Shown: piece after piece, positions 13,445-22,311 of the stretch
How the letters are laid out: each line of letters begins with the position of its first letter
Numbering within the stretch: position 1 is the stretch's first letter
Source: Methylobacter sp. S3L5C
Lineage (GTDB): Bacteria > Pseudomonadota > Gammaproteobacteria > Methylococcales > Methylomonadaceae
Assembly (NCBI RefSeq): GCF_022788635.1
Contig: NZ_CP076024.1
Coordinates: 1,736,001 to 1,800,000, forward strand
Length of the DNA: 64,000 nucleotides
Direction: 5' to 3'
Notes under the pieces: generated by a model
What the model was told of the DNA's origin: nothing
The model's input: the letters and a program-made list of their open reading frames with translations, nothing else
The model's database searches: none
Translations under genes and position numbers: made by a program

Positions 13445-16189
13445 TTGGAATTATGCAATGACGATGGTTTGCCCAAGCGAGAAAAACTGGGTGAACTGCT
13501 TATGCACATGCAGAATTCACTACTGGCTATCGAATCAGGTACTGAAACTACCGGTTACTTTGAACAAGTGACAGGATTGGTGCAAGCGCTGACCGGCTAT
13601 GATAGTGTTATGGTTTATCGTTTTGAAGCTAATTGGGACGGCGAGGTTATTGCGCAAAGTCGCATTGAAGCTGCCAAAGCCTATTTGGGTTCACGATTTC
13701 CTGCCAGTGATATTCCGCCACAGGCCAGGTACTTGTACACTAAAAATCTGGTACGTATCGTTGCGGATGCCGGCGTTAAACCGGTTCCTGTAGTACCGGT
13801 ATTAAATCCGGTCAATCAACAACCGCTTGATATGACTTATTCAGCACTGCGCAGCCTTTCTCCGATCCATTTAGAATACCTCGGCAATATGGGGGTTCAG
13901 GCATCAATGGTAATTTCACTGCTGCAAAACGGGCGCTTATGGGGTTTGATTTCTTGCCATCACATGACCTCAAAACGGGTGTCGTTTGCCATGCGGGAAG
14001 CGGCCGTATTTATTTCCCGAATGATATCAACAGAACTAACCTCGATTGAGATGAGGAATGAGCGCTTGCTGCTCAACAAAGTCTCGTCTATTAAAACGAC
14101 GTTACTTAAATCCATCCTCATCCATTCTGAAATAGAGGTTCTGGGCAGTTTAAGCGCTGATCTACTTAATTTAGTGGATGCTTCAGGTATGATTGTTGTT
14201 GTCGAAGGTCAGCGTTATTTTCAGGGTCAGGTACCTGAACCTGAAGCTGTTGACGCGCTTCTGAACTGGTTAAGCTTGCAGTCAATAACCGACGTTTTCA
14301 GCTGCGATCATCTGTCAAAACAGTTTCCTCCTGCCAGCGCTTATACAGAAATTGCATCAGGAATCATAACAACGGCACTTTCAAGCGATATGTGTAATTG
14401 CCTTATTTGGTTGCGCAAAGAGAAACAACGCACAGTCAAATGGGCAGGTAGTTACGAGCAAGGTCTCGTACAAACTGCGGCTGGAAATTTCCGTCTTAAT
14501 CCTCGCAGTTCCTTTGAAAGTTGGTCGGAATTATGGCGTGGATACAGTGACCATTGGACTGCAGCTGATATCAATATTGTTAATGCCTTAGGGAAAACCT
14601 TGTCGGAAGGGTTAGCGCAGAAACATAACGATCAATTGGCAAAAAATGAACGTGACAGCTTGCGGAAACTTAACCTTGTGATGGAAGCTGAGCGTGCAGA
14701 GGTCTTGGGTCGCCTGCAGAAAATTGCCGACCAGTTACCGGACATGATTTTTCAACTTCATTTGAGTGTTGACGGAAAAACCTCTTTTCCTTTCGTCAGC
14801 GAAGGCATTCGTGACATATATCGACTAGTCCCTGAGGACGTTAGCGAGAATGCATCAAAACTGTTTGCTTTGGTTCATCCAGACGACTACGACGACTTTA
14901 TTGCCGTCACCCACGAATCGGCTCTAAATTTAACCCCGATTAGCCATGAATTCCGTGTGAAGTATGACGATGGCACGGAGCGCTGGCTGTTTCGAAAGTC
15001 TCAGCCGCAACGAGAAGCTGATGGTTCTACACTTTGGCATGGTTTCACTACAGACATTACCGAACGCAAGCAGTCGGAAGACAAGCTGCGACTTAACAAT
15101 GAAGCTCTGAAAGTAATCACCCAGGGTGTCCTCATCGCCAGTAATGACCAGAGTATCTTGTGGGCTAATGATGCTTTTGCATCAATTACCGGTTATAGTC
15201 AGGCAGAAATTCTGGGCCGGAATTGTCGATTTGTTCAAGGCCCACTTACCGATCTACAAACGTTGAACGAGATTCGTGTGGCGTTAAAAAGTTTGAAGCC
15301 ATACTTCGGCGAAATACTCAATTACCGCAAAGACGGCACTATCTTCTGGAACGAACTGACGATTTCTTTTGTGTTTGATGCGCAAGGTCAACTGACTCAC
15401 TTTATTAGTACGACTCGTGATATCACCGAGCGTAAGTATCAGGAACAGCAGGACCGGGAGCATTTAAGCCAGCTTGCCCATGTCACTCGTCTTGGTTTAA
15501 TGGGTGAAATGGCTTCCGGGATTGCTCATGAAGTCAACCAGCCTCTGACTGCAATCGCTACCTATTCACAAGTTAGCTTAAACCTGATGAAAGCTGAAAA
15601 TCCTGATTTGATCAAGCTTGCCGAGATTTCATACAAAACCCAGCAACAGGCATTAAGAGCGGGGCAAATCATTCGTCGCTTGAGAGACTTTGTTAAAGGC
15701 AATACAAAACAAACCGCGTGCATTGATATTAACGAATTAATAAATGAAGCTGCCAACTTATGTCTATCTGAACTTAAACACGGCAACATCACGCTATCAG
15801 TTGAATTACAGCAAAACTTGCCGTTTGTGATTGTTGATACTATTCAAATTGAACAGGTCATCATAAATCTGCTTCGAAACAGCGCCGATGCCTTGGAAAG
15901 TTGTCTCGAAAACCAGCACCGTAAAATATCCATTCATAGTCTGTTAATGCCCAATGAGACTATAGAAGTCAGGGTAAAAGACAATGGCCCCGGCATTGAT
16001 GACGAGCAGCAACAAAAAATAATAATGCCTTTTTACACTACCAAGTCTGACGGCATGGGCATGGGATTATCAATCAGTCGCTCCATTATTGAGGCTCATG
16101 AAGGTACTTTGCGATTCAACAGCAAAGTGGGAAAGGGCACTACATTTTATTTCAACCTGCCAATAGAGAGCAAAGCGGGTCAGTATTAA
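13445..16189 (+). CDS. bphP: Bacteriophytochrome histidine kinase with LOV-type PAS domain (N-terminally interrupted)
   Basis: The main body of a red/far-red light sensor kinase; with the upstream fragment it would be 1,033 aa. Domains by residue of this frame: GAF ~30-195 (SRFPASDIPPQAR; LRSLSPIHLEYLGNMGV), PHY ~215-395 with tongue motif NPRSSFESWSELW, a PAS domain ~425-540, a LOV-like PAS ~550-665 with GRNCRFVQG (Cys594) and NYRKDGTIFWNEL, then a HisKA domain with phospho-acceptor His695 (IAHEVNQPL) and an HATPase domain (DNGPGID; GMGMGLSIS). The kinase half resembles FixL. No response regulator is adjacent. The frame as given begins with TTG 13445; ATG 13502 is the first methionine. It is in frame with the upstream fragment across one TAA. 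Confidence 0.88.
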   Translation: MELCNDDGLPKREKLGELLMHMQNSLLAIESGTETTGYFEQVTGLVQALTGYDSVMVYRFEANWDGEVIAQSRIEAAKAYLGSRFPASDIPPQARYLYTKNLVRIVADAGVKPVPVVPVLNPVNQQPLDMTYSALRSLSPIHLEYLGNMGVQASMVISLLQNGRLWGLISCHHMTSKRVSFAMREAAVFISRMISTELTSIEMRNERLLLNKVSSIKTTLLKSILIHSEIEVLGSLSADLLNLVDASGMIVVVEGQRYFQGQVPEPEAVDALLNWLSLQSITDVFSCDHLSKQFPPASAYTEIASGIITTALSSDMCNCLIWLRKEKQRTVKWAGSYEQGLVQTAAGNFRLNPRSSFESWSELWRGYSDHWTAADINIVNALGKTLSEGLAQKHNDQLAKNERDSLRKLNLVMEAERAEVLGRLQKIADQLPDMIFQLHLSVDGKTSFPFVSEGIRDIYRLVPEDVSENASKLFALVHPDDYDDFIAVTHESALNLTPISHEFRVKYDDGTERWLFRKSQPQREADGSTLWHGFTTDITERKQSEDKLRLNNEALKVITQGVLIASNDQSILWANDAFASITGYSQAEILGRNCRFVQGPLTDLQTLNEIRVALKSLKPYFGEILNYRKDGTIFWNELTISFVFDAQGQLTHFISTTRDITERKYQEQQDREHLSQLAHVTRLGLMGEMASGIAHEVNQPLTAIATYSQVSLNLMKAENPDLIKLAEISYKTQQQALRAGQIIRRLRDFVKGNTKQTACIDINELINEAANLCLSELKHGNITLSVELQQNLPFVIVDTIQIEQVIINLLRNSADALESCLENQHRKISIHSLLMPNETIEVRVKDNGPGIDDEQQQKIIMPFYTTKSDGMGMGLSISRSIIEAHEGTLRFNSKVGKGTTFYFNLPIESKAGQY

Positions 16190-16211
16190 TCATAGATTAA
16201 CATTGATTCTT

Positions 16212-16736
16212 TCAACCAGCATAACCCAAGGTAAATAGCATTTTGTCGGAATGATTACTACCGGGAGAATCGTCTTCGACGCCTAAAGCGGTAACAATAC
16301 GATTCATACAATTAATAATTGAGCAGATACAAACAGAATCAAAATAAGCGTGTTCATCCCAGCCTGCATCGAATATTTGTTGAGCATCGGCAGGCGTTAT
16401 TTTGTCAGGTGTAAGGGTTAGTTTTTTTATAAAACGGAGGATTGGTTTTAGTTTGTCATCTATTTTGGGACTGTTGATATCCGTTTTTAAGGCGGTAAAT
16501 ACCGATTCATCAAGACCTGAAGCCACCGAAGCGGCTTTATGGAAGTCATAAGATATACTGCATTGATTTAAATCTGACGTGTAAGCAAACAGTAACTCAC
16601 GTATTCCCTTGCTGAAAGGTGAAAGGTTACCCATGATTTCTTCCATGGCCTTGAACATCAACACCCGACGACGCGGATATTTTTCCAGTATATCTGACAA
16701 GGTATTAAGAGCCGGGCTTGACGTTTTATTTAACAT
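16212..16736 (-). CDS. Carboxymuconolactone decarboxylase/AhpD-like family protein
   Basis: A 174-aa all-helical protein resembling the AhpD/CMD superfamily: FSKGIRELLFAYTSDLNQC SISYDFH occupies the place of the usual E...NxCxxC...H active site. The first cysteine and the histidine are present, but the second cysteine of CxxC is replaced (CSIS), so a disulfide relay of the AhpD type is not possible in the normal way. A second Cys pair (CICSIINC) lies near the C-terminus. AGGAG six bases before the ATG supports the start. It is downstream of the EthD-like gene on the same strand, with a repeat-containing gap between them. Confidence 0.65.
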   Translation of the reverse strand: MLNKTSSPALNTLSDILEKYPRRRVLMFKAMEEIMGNLSPFSKGIRELLFAYTSDLNQCSISYDFHKAASVASGLDESVFTALKTDINSPKIDDKLKPILRFIKKLTLTPDKITPADAQQIFDAGWDEHAYFDSVCICSIINCMNRIVTALGVEDDSPGSNHSDKMLFTLGYAG

Positions 16737-16828
16737 GATAGCTCCTGATGATAGCGGTATACACCCGATAATTGATTGCTATATCCGGTTAAACTGCCAG
16801 GAGGTTGCCAGAGAATAGGAATTGTGCG

Positions 16829-16941
16829 AGGGGAAGCCATTTTTAGTCGGATTTTTTGGTCATTTGAGGCGAATAGTTGTGCCATTAAACGAAAATCTGG
16901 CAGAAATGGCTTTTCCGCAGTCGGTTTTCTATACTCGGACA
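16829..16941 (+). repeat. Dispersed intergenic repeat E, copy 1
   Basis: A segment of ~113 bases whose reverse complement recurs at 63238-63357. Shared blocks include GATTTTTTGGTCATT, GAGGCGAATAGTT, GGCAGAAAT and GCTTTTCCGCAGT. It fills the gap between the AhpD-like and EthD-like genes. An 81-codon open frame through it is not considered a gene. Confidence 0.8.
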
Positions 16942-16955
16942 GCCTCTGTAAGATA

Positions 16956-17282
16956 TTAAAAATCGAAACTTTCAACTTCTGCGATTAAAAAAAGTGGTGT
17001 ACCGCCAGTTGAAATAGTAACGGCATGTTGCGCTGTTTCCTGACCGCCAAGTGAGTTTAAACAAGTCTCCAGATCTTGCATTGACGGGAAATAAATTTCG
17101 GCAATACGATGAAAAGGTGTTTGTTCGAGACCTACCGCAACTTTAATAAGAGAGGCAACAAAGCGGGTTTTACCAGCCAGTTTTTCTATGGCCATCGGGA
17201 CATGCTCTTGGGCATAGCGATGTTCAAAAGTATCAATATCGGTAGGCGTTGGGTACATCACAATCAATTTTGCTGCTTTCAT
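16956..17282 (-). CDS. EthD-domain protein
   Basis: A 108-aa ferredoxin-like dimeric alpha/beta-barrel protein. The N-terminal KLIVMYPTPTDIDTFEHRYAQEHVPM matches the EthD pattern (a strand, then a helix ending in H-x-P). Family members are small helper proteins or enzymes of unknown chemistry, often beside oxidoreductases. It is the first gene of a possible two-gene unit with the AhpD-like gene and diverges from the LysR regulator across 115 bases, which suggests the regulator controls it. Confidence 0.7.
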   Translation of the reverse strand: MKAAKLIVMYPTPTDIDTFEHRYAQEHVPMAIEKLAGKTRFVASLIKVAVGLEQTPFHRIAEIYFPSMQDLETCLNSLGGQETAQHAVTISTGGTPLFLIAEVESFDF

Positions 17283-17357
17283 GGTCTGCTCATATTGTTT
17301 TCTTTAATGGAGATCCACTATATATTGAAAGGTAAGCGTTTGTATAATACCGGCTTT

Positions 17358-17371
17358 CTATGGAACAATAG
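17358..17371. promoter_or_regulatory. Candidate LysR operator
   Basis: CTAT-GGAACA-ATAG is a short inverted repeat fitting the T-N11-A pattern of LysR binding sites, between the LysR gene and the divergent EthD gene, just after a TATAAT. It is supported by position only. Confidence 0.35.
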
Positions 17372-17397
17372 GTTTTTTCTATACTAAGAGCGTTATC

Positions 17398-18270
17398 ATG
17401 GAAATACAGCAAATCCGTTATTTTTTGGCAGTCTGTGATCATGGCACCATCACGCATGCGGCGCAACGTAGTTATGTCTCGCAGCCGTCGTTGACTCAGG
17501 CAATAAAAAAGCTGGAAGATGAAATAGGCGGAGTGTTGTTCGCACGAACTCGTTCAGGTTGTCAGTTAACGCCGTTAGGCCGTATGGTTGAACCCAATTT
17601 CAGGCAAATTTATAAAGACCTTCAGGCAACCAAAGCAGAGGCAATTCGTTTTACCCGCTTAAATACCATTCCTTTACGTATTGGCCTAATGAAAACGATA
17701 GGCTCACAACGCCTGAGTCCTTGTTTGGCAGGGTTTCAGCAAGATTTTCCAAATATCGAACTGGAATTAATTGTCGACAGCGAAGTCGCTTTATTAAAGC
17801 AACTGGATTTGGAATTACTGGATATCGTAATCAGTGCGCCTATACATACTTTGGCAGCACCGTATCAATCAAAAGTACTCTACGAAGAACGCTATGTAGT
17901 GGCATTTAGCGCTACGCATCGCTTTAATCAATTGCAAAAAATCGATCTTAAAGCTCTTCAGTCAGAACCTTATTTAGACCGGCTAAACTGTGAGTTAAGG
18001 GAAGGTTTGAAAGAGGTGTGCCACAATCAGGACATTGATCTTTATGCGGCTTATCGCAGTAACAGCGAAGAATGGATTCTGCGTATGGTAGAAGAGGGGA
18101 TCGGTGTTGCATTAATGCCCGAATATACCCTGCCGAAGGAGGCAACCAACATCAGTTATCGTTATCTTGTTGAGCCGGCAATCAGTCGTCAGCTTTATGT
18201 GATTTACATGCAGCAGATATCAGTAAAGTCCGAATTACAGGCATTGATTAGCCATTTAAGCCTTGCATAA
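17398..18270 (+). CDS. LysR-family transcriptional regulator
   Basis: A 290-aa DNA-binding regulator. Residues 1-60 form the winged helix-turn-helix (IRYFLAVCDHGTITHAAQR, then VSQPSLTQAIKKLE), and residues ~90-290 a periplasmic-binding-like effector domain. The ligand cannot be inferred; a cysteine-based OxyR-type switch is not obvious. It diverges from the EthD/AhpD-like genes. The shared 115-base gap contains TATAAT (17343-17348) and CTAT-N6-ATAG (17358-17371), a candidate LysR-type operator of the T-N11-A class. Confidence 0.9.
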   Translation: MEIQQIRYFLAVCDHGTITHAAQRSYVSQPSLTQAIKKLEDEIGGVLFARTRSGCQLTPLGRMVEPNFRQIYKDLQATKAEAIRFTRLNTIPLRIGLMKTIGSQRLSPCLAGFQQDFPNIELELIVDSEVALLKQLDLELLDIVISAPIHTLAAPYQSKVLYEERYVVAFSATHRFNQLQKIDLKALQSEPYLDRLNCELREGLKEVCHNQDIDLYAAYRSNSEEWILRMVEEGIGVALMPEYTLPKEATNISYRYLVEPAISRQLYVIYMQQISVKSELQALISHLSLA

Positions 18271-18309
18271 AATGGGTTGTTGGCTCTGAATGCTGTTAAA
18301 CGGTAAAAA

Positions 18310-19374
18310 CTAGTGAGCTTGCTTTATCGGTGGTGAAGCAAAAGGCCGGGCCAGTGGCTCACCGACAAAAATGCCTTGTCCGGGTTCCGAAACACTCTTC
18401 CAGTAAGCCTCAATCAAAGAATTGCCTCGCAGATAATAATAGAGCAATATACCGGGATGAGAAAATTTGACCGGATAGTTACAAGGCTCGACGACAGCGC
18501 CATAGCTGGCAGTCGCTCCCGCAGTTATCCAGTCAAGAATATTCATTTGATTGCTACCCGTCAAAACGCCACCTGTTGAGGTTAAATGATCGGCGATTGC
18601 CCCCGGTAGATAAGTGTTTTTGTCAATATTGGGTACTTGCATTAAACCGGTAAAATAAAACATAACATCAGTTTTGTTTTCAAGTGAATTTTGTTCCAGA
18701 TAATTAACGGGCCATTGCCCTGCAAATACTTTGGCCACTTCAGGAAAATAAATTGCTCGCGTACTACGTGCCTGATCGCTGGTTTTTAATAAATACGCCG
18801 AACCTTGGGGACGAGTGAAATCAGAGGCAACTCCACGATCAATCAGACGCTTGACGTCTTCAAAAGAGCGTCCAGCCAAAGTCATGGTAGGACGCCAGCG
18901 ATAATCGGTAAACGGTTTTTGACTATCAGATGAAAAATAAGGGCTTTTACGAGTTTCCTCACAAACCTTCGCACAAAAGGCTTTGTCAAAACCCGCTGCA
19001 AAAGCGGTAGTAATCGACATGCAATCAACACGAAAAGGCTTTAGCCACGTCAATACAAATGCTTGTACCTGATTCGGGGTTTGTTTGTCTACCTGGTGTT
19101 TAAGGACGGCAAATTCTTTTTTTGACAAAGCGTTAGCTGATGCATCAAAGCGGATATGAATAATATTTTCCGGTGGAATCTGCCGTATGTCTTGATAATA
19201 ATTGGTAATACGAATACTTAAGGGGTCTTCATCATTTACAATCACAGCCAGTTGTTTAGACGTTAGCGCTGGCAAAGGCCGGTATAGTAAAGGAATTGTT
19301 GCAGCATGCAAGATGTCGGTGAAAAATAATAAAACCAGTGCTAAAGTAATAAAGTTAGGTTTTTTTATCGGCAT
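18310..19374 (-). CDS. TIGR03790-type secreted protein, unknown function
   Basis: A 354-aa protein with an N-terminal signal peptide (hydrophobic FITLALVLLFFTDILHAA, cleavage after LHA). The first domain, AVIVNDEDPLSIRITNYYQ followed by RQIPPENIIHI, matches the TIGR03790 family, which is common in environmental proteobacteria and often found with EPS/PEP-CTERM sorting genes. Eight cysteines in or near CMSIT, FCAKVCEE and PCNYP suggest disulfides. The function of the family is unknown. It has no partner on its strand and converges with the LysR gene. Confidence 0.65.
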   Translation of the reverse strand: MPIKKPNFITLALVLLFFTDILHAATIPLLYRPLPALTSKQLAVIVNDEDPLSIRITNYYQDIRQIPPENIIHIRFDASANALSKKEFAVLKHQVDKQTPNQVQAFVLTWLKPFRVDCMSITTAFAAGFDKAFCAKVCEETRKSPYFSSDSQKPFTDYRWRPTMTLAGRSFEDVKRLIDRGVASDFTRPQGSAYLLKTSDQARSTRAIYFPEVAKVFAGQWPVNYLEQNSLENKTDVMFYFTGLMQVPNIDKNTYLPGAIADHLTSTGGVLTGSNQMNILDWITAGATASYGAVVEPCNYPVKFSHPGILLYYYLRGNSLIEAYWKSVSEPGQGIFVGEPLARPFASPPIKQAH

Positions 19375-19649
19375 TCTTTAAGTCCCTTCATATTAAATTG
19401 TGGCACAGCTTCGTTTTTTGATTCTAGATATATTACTATAAGCGCACGTCAATATTACAAAAATATGTAGATAGTTTTACGAGTGCAGAAAAATCGTCTG
19501 GAGTGTGTGCTTAATTTAACTACTTGATATTTGGTAAAGCATTAAAGATATTTTGCCAGAATAATTTTCATTAAAAAGTCACATTTGCTTTATATTATAA
19601 ACGTTCCGCCACTTATGTTGATAATTCCAGTATCAAACACAAGGAAGCC

Positions 19650-20870
19650 ATGGATGGCAATATTGGCTTACGCAAACCAAATTTTAGCGATTTAACGGGA
19701 TTGACAAATGCTGCCAATGACTTTATTGTCAGACAAGCTTATCGCTTTTCTGCGAGACTGAAGATGACGCAACTGCGAACCCCGTACTATCTTATTGACG
19801 AAGTCAGGCTGCAAAAAAACCTCGAAATCATACAATACCTACGCGATGAATCCGGTGTCAAGTCAGTACTAGCATTGAAATGCTTTTCAACTTGGTGCGT
19901 GTTTGATTTGATGCGTCAGTACATGGATGGAACAACGAGTAGCTCGCTTTTCGAGGCGCGACTTGGGCGCGAGAAATTTGGTAAGGAGGTGCATGCCTAC
20001 AGCGTTGCTTACTCTGCTGAAGAAGTTGAAGCGGTGGTCAAGATTGCCGATAAAGTGATATTTAATTCCGTCTCTCAACTCAATACCTATCACCACTGCT
20101 TAAAAGGCTTGAGAGTCGGACTTCGGGTTAATCCGGGGATTAGTTACTCCCACTTTGAGCTGGCTGATCCGGCGTGCAGATATTCACGGCTGGGAGTTAT
20201 TAATGAACATGAACTTCATGGGGTAGCCAACCTGATCAGCGGGATAATGTTCCATTTTAATTGCGAAAACGACGATATTGACAACATTGCCTCTACTATA
20301 GAGCAGATCGGCATAAAGTACGCTTCGATACTGAAAATGATGACGTGGGTCAGTCTTGGTGGCGGTATACATTTTACGAAAGAGGGATATCCGCTGGAAA
20401 GATTCTGTCAGGTTTTGAAAGATTTCAGTAAAAAATATGGTGTACAGGTCTATCTTGAACCGGGCGAGGCAGCCGTCACCAGTAGTACTGAACTGGTAAC
20501 TACGGTGCTCGATATAGTCCATAATGAAGTTGATATTGCGATCGTTGATGCCGCTGTCGAAGCGCATATGTTGGATCACTTGATATACCGGACTAGTCCG
20601 AGAATTTCATCTCCAGGCCCCGGAAGCAAGCAAATTGTAATCGCTGGTCGGTCATGTCTGGCTGGCGACTTGTTTGGTAGTTACCAACTCGAAACTGCGC
20701 TTAAAGTTGGTGATGAAGTACGCATTGCTGATGCCGCTGGCTATACGATGGTAAAGAAAAACTGGTTTAACGGGGTTGCTATGCCTTCTATTGTGGTTCG
20801 ACGCCTAAATGGCACGGTAGATATTGTGCGTCGTTTTGAATATAAAGATTATTTAGGCAATTTATCATAA
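19650..20870 (+). CDS. nspC: Carboxynorspermidine decarboxylase
   Basis: A PLP-dependent, group IV decarboxylase that turns carboxynorspermidine (or carboxyspermidine) into norspermidine (or spermidine). The 406-aa protein contains TPYYLIDE, the PLP lysine in SVLALKCFSTW, the substrate loop HFNCEN, and LGGGIHFTKEGY. ATG 19650 has AAGGAAG very close upstream. A start at 19764 (MTQLRTPYYLIDE) would give the usual family length, so the first 38 residues are uncertain. The synthase gene follows by 13 bases, confirming the pathway. Confidence 0.93.
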   Translation: MDGNIGLRKPNFSDLTGLTNAANDFIVRQAYRFSARLKMTQLRTPYYLIDEVRLQKNLEIIQYLRDESGVKSVLALKCFSTWCVFDLMRQYMDGTTSSSLFEARLGREKFGKEVHAYSVAYSAEEVEAVVKIADKVIFNSVSQLNTYHHCLKGLRVGLRVNPGISYSHFELADPACRYSRLGVINEHELHGVANLISGIMFHFNCENDDIDNIASTIEQIGIKYASILKMMTWVSLGGGIHFTKEGYPLERFCQVLKDFSKKYGVQVYLEPGEAAVTSSTELVTTVLDIVHNEVDIAIVDAAVEAHMLDHLIYRTSPRISSPGPGSKQIVIAGRSCLAGDLFGSYQLETALKVGDEVRIADAAGYTMVKKNWFNGVAMPSIVVRRLNGTVDIVRRFEYKDYLGNLS

Positions 20871-20883
20871 GGGGATTCATAAC

Positions 20884-22311
20884 ATGAAGAAGAACGTAAT
20901 GATTATAGGAGCTGGCGGAGTCGCCCACGTTGCCGCTCACAAAGCAGCAATGAATAATGATATTCTTGGCGACATTTGCATTGCATCGCGAACTCAAGCT
21001 AAATGTGATGCAATCATTGAAAGCATAACCCGAAAGGAGCATCTTAAAGATCCTGCCGGTCGGCTCTATTCAGCCCAGCTCGATGCCTTGGACATTGCTG
21101 CCACAGTGAAGCTGATAAAAAAGAGCAAAACGAAGATCGTGATCAACCTTGGCTCAGCCTTTATTAATATGTCAGTGCTGGAAGCGTGCATTGAGGCTGG
21201 AGTGGCTTATATAGATACAGCCATTCATGAAGACCCTGACAAGGTCTGTGAAGAGCCACCCTGGTATGCCAATTATGAGTGGAAGCGTAAGGACATCTGT
21301 AAAGAGAAAGGAGTGACGGCAATACTGGGTGCCGGTTTTGATCCGGGTGTTGTTAATGCTTATTGCGCACTGGCTGCCAAACGCTTTTTCGATAAGATTG
21401 ATACGATAGATATTTTGGATGTCAATGCCGGCAGTCACGGTAAATATTTTTCCACCAACTTTGATCCGGAGATCAATTTTCGGGAATTCGTCAAGGTCTG
21501 GACATGGATCGACAAGCAGTGGCAGGAGTATCCTACCCATTCTGTAAAGCGGGAATATGATTTTCCTGTGGTCGGAAAGCAGCCGGTCTACCTGAACGGT
21601 CATGACGAACTGCATTCGCTGTCAAAAAATATTGATGCCAACAGTATCCGTTTCTGGATGGGTTTCGGCGACCATTATATTAACGTATTTACCGTGCTCC
21701 GTACCCTTGGCTTTCTCTCTCATCTGCCGGTGACATTGACTACCGGTCAGGAAGTTGTCCCTCTTAAGGTTGTCAAGGCACTGCTACCTGACCCGATGAC
21801 GCTTGCTCCCGGTTATACTGGGAATACTTGCATCGGCACCTTTGTAAAGGGTTGGAAGGAAGGCCAAAAGCGCGAGATTTTGATCTATCAGGTATCGGAT
21901 CATAAACAATGTTACGAAGAAGTCGAGTCTCAGGGGATAAGTTACACAGCAGGTGTGCCACCCATTGCCGCCGCCATACTGGTTGTAACTGGTGCCTGGG
22001 ATGTGAAGAAGATGGTTAATGTTGAGGAGCTAGATCCTGAGCCGTTTCTCGAAATTCTTGATCGCATCGGTCTGCTTACCGAGATAAAGGAAATCAAGCC
22101 TGACAGCAAGTATTCATTCGATGGAACCGTCGGGGCTCTTGAGAAAGAGCTTTCAAATTCGACAGCCACAGTCACCGTTTCAGCTGCGAATCCGATGATT
22201 GCGCTTTCTCCCGGTAAGTCGGCCAAAGCAAAGCATTCGAAAGATAAAGCAGATTCCGACAAAGTGGATTCAGACAAAGCGAAAAAGTCGCATAAGAAAA
22301 AATCCAAATAG
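20884..22311 (+). CDS. Carboxynorspermidine synthase (saccharopine dehydrogenase family)
   Basis: Condenses aspartate semialdehyde with a diamine (1,3-diaminopropane or putrescine) using NADPH, giving the substrate of the previous gene's product. It has the Rossmann motif VMIIGAGGVAHVAAHKAA at the N-terminus and the saccharopine dehydrogenase fold through residue ~410. The ribosome site is AAGGGG (20869-20874). Odd: the protein is 475 aa, with a C-terminal tail of ~35 residues made of Lys, Ser and Asp (SKDKADSDKVDSDKAKKS then HKKKSK) that the enzyme family does not need. The tail is coded in frame without repeats long enough to suggest an artefact. Confidence 0.92.
   Translation: MKKNVMIIGAGGVAHVAAHKAAMNNDILGDICIASRTQAKCDAIIESITRKEHLKDPAGRLYSAQLDALDIAATVKLIKKSKTKIVINLGSAFINMSVLEACIEAGVAYIDTAIHEDPDKVCEEPPWYANYEWKRKDICKEKGVTAILGAGFDPGVVNAYCALAAKRFFDKIDTIDILDVNAGSHGKYFSTNFDPEINFREFVKVWTWIDKQWQEYPTHSVKREYDFPVVGKQPVYLNGHDELHSLSKNIDANSIRFWMGFGDHYINVFTVLRTLGFLSHLPVTLTTGQEVVPLKVVKALLPDPMTLAPGYTGNTCIGTFVKGWKEGQKREILIYQVSDHKQCYEEVESQGISYTAGVPPIAAAILVVTGAWDVKKMVNVEELDPEPFLEILDRIGLLTEIKEIKPDSKYSFDGTVGALEKELSNSTATVTVSAANPMIALSPGKSAKAKHSKDKADSDKVDSDKAKKSHKKKSK

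Noticed and set aside
16730-16975. 81-codon minus-strand frame between the AhpD-like and EthD-like genes
   Set aside because: It runs through dispersed repeat E and overlaps both neighbours; the second repeat copy does not keep the frame.
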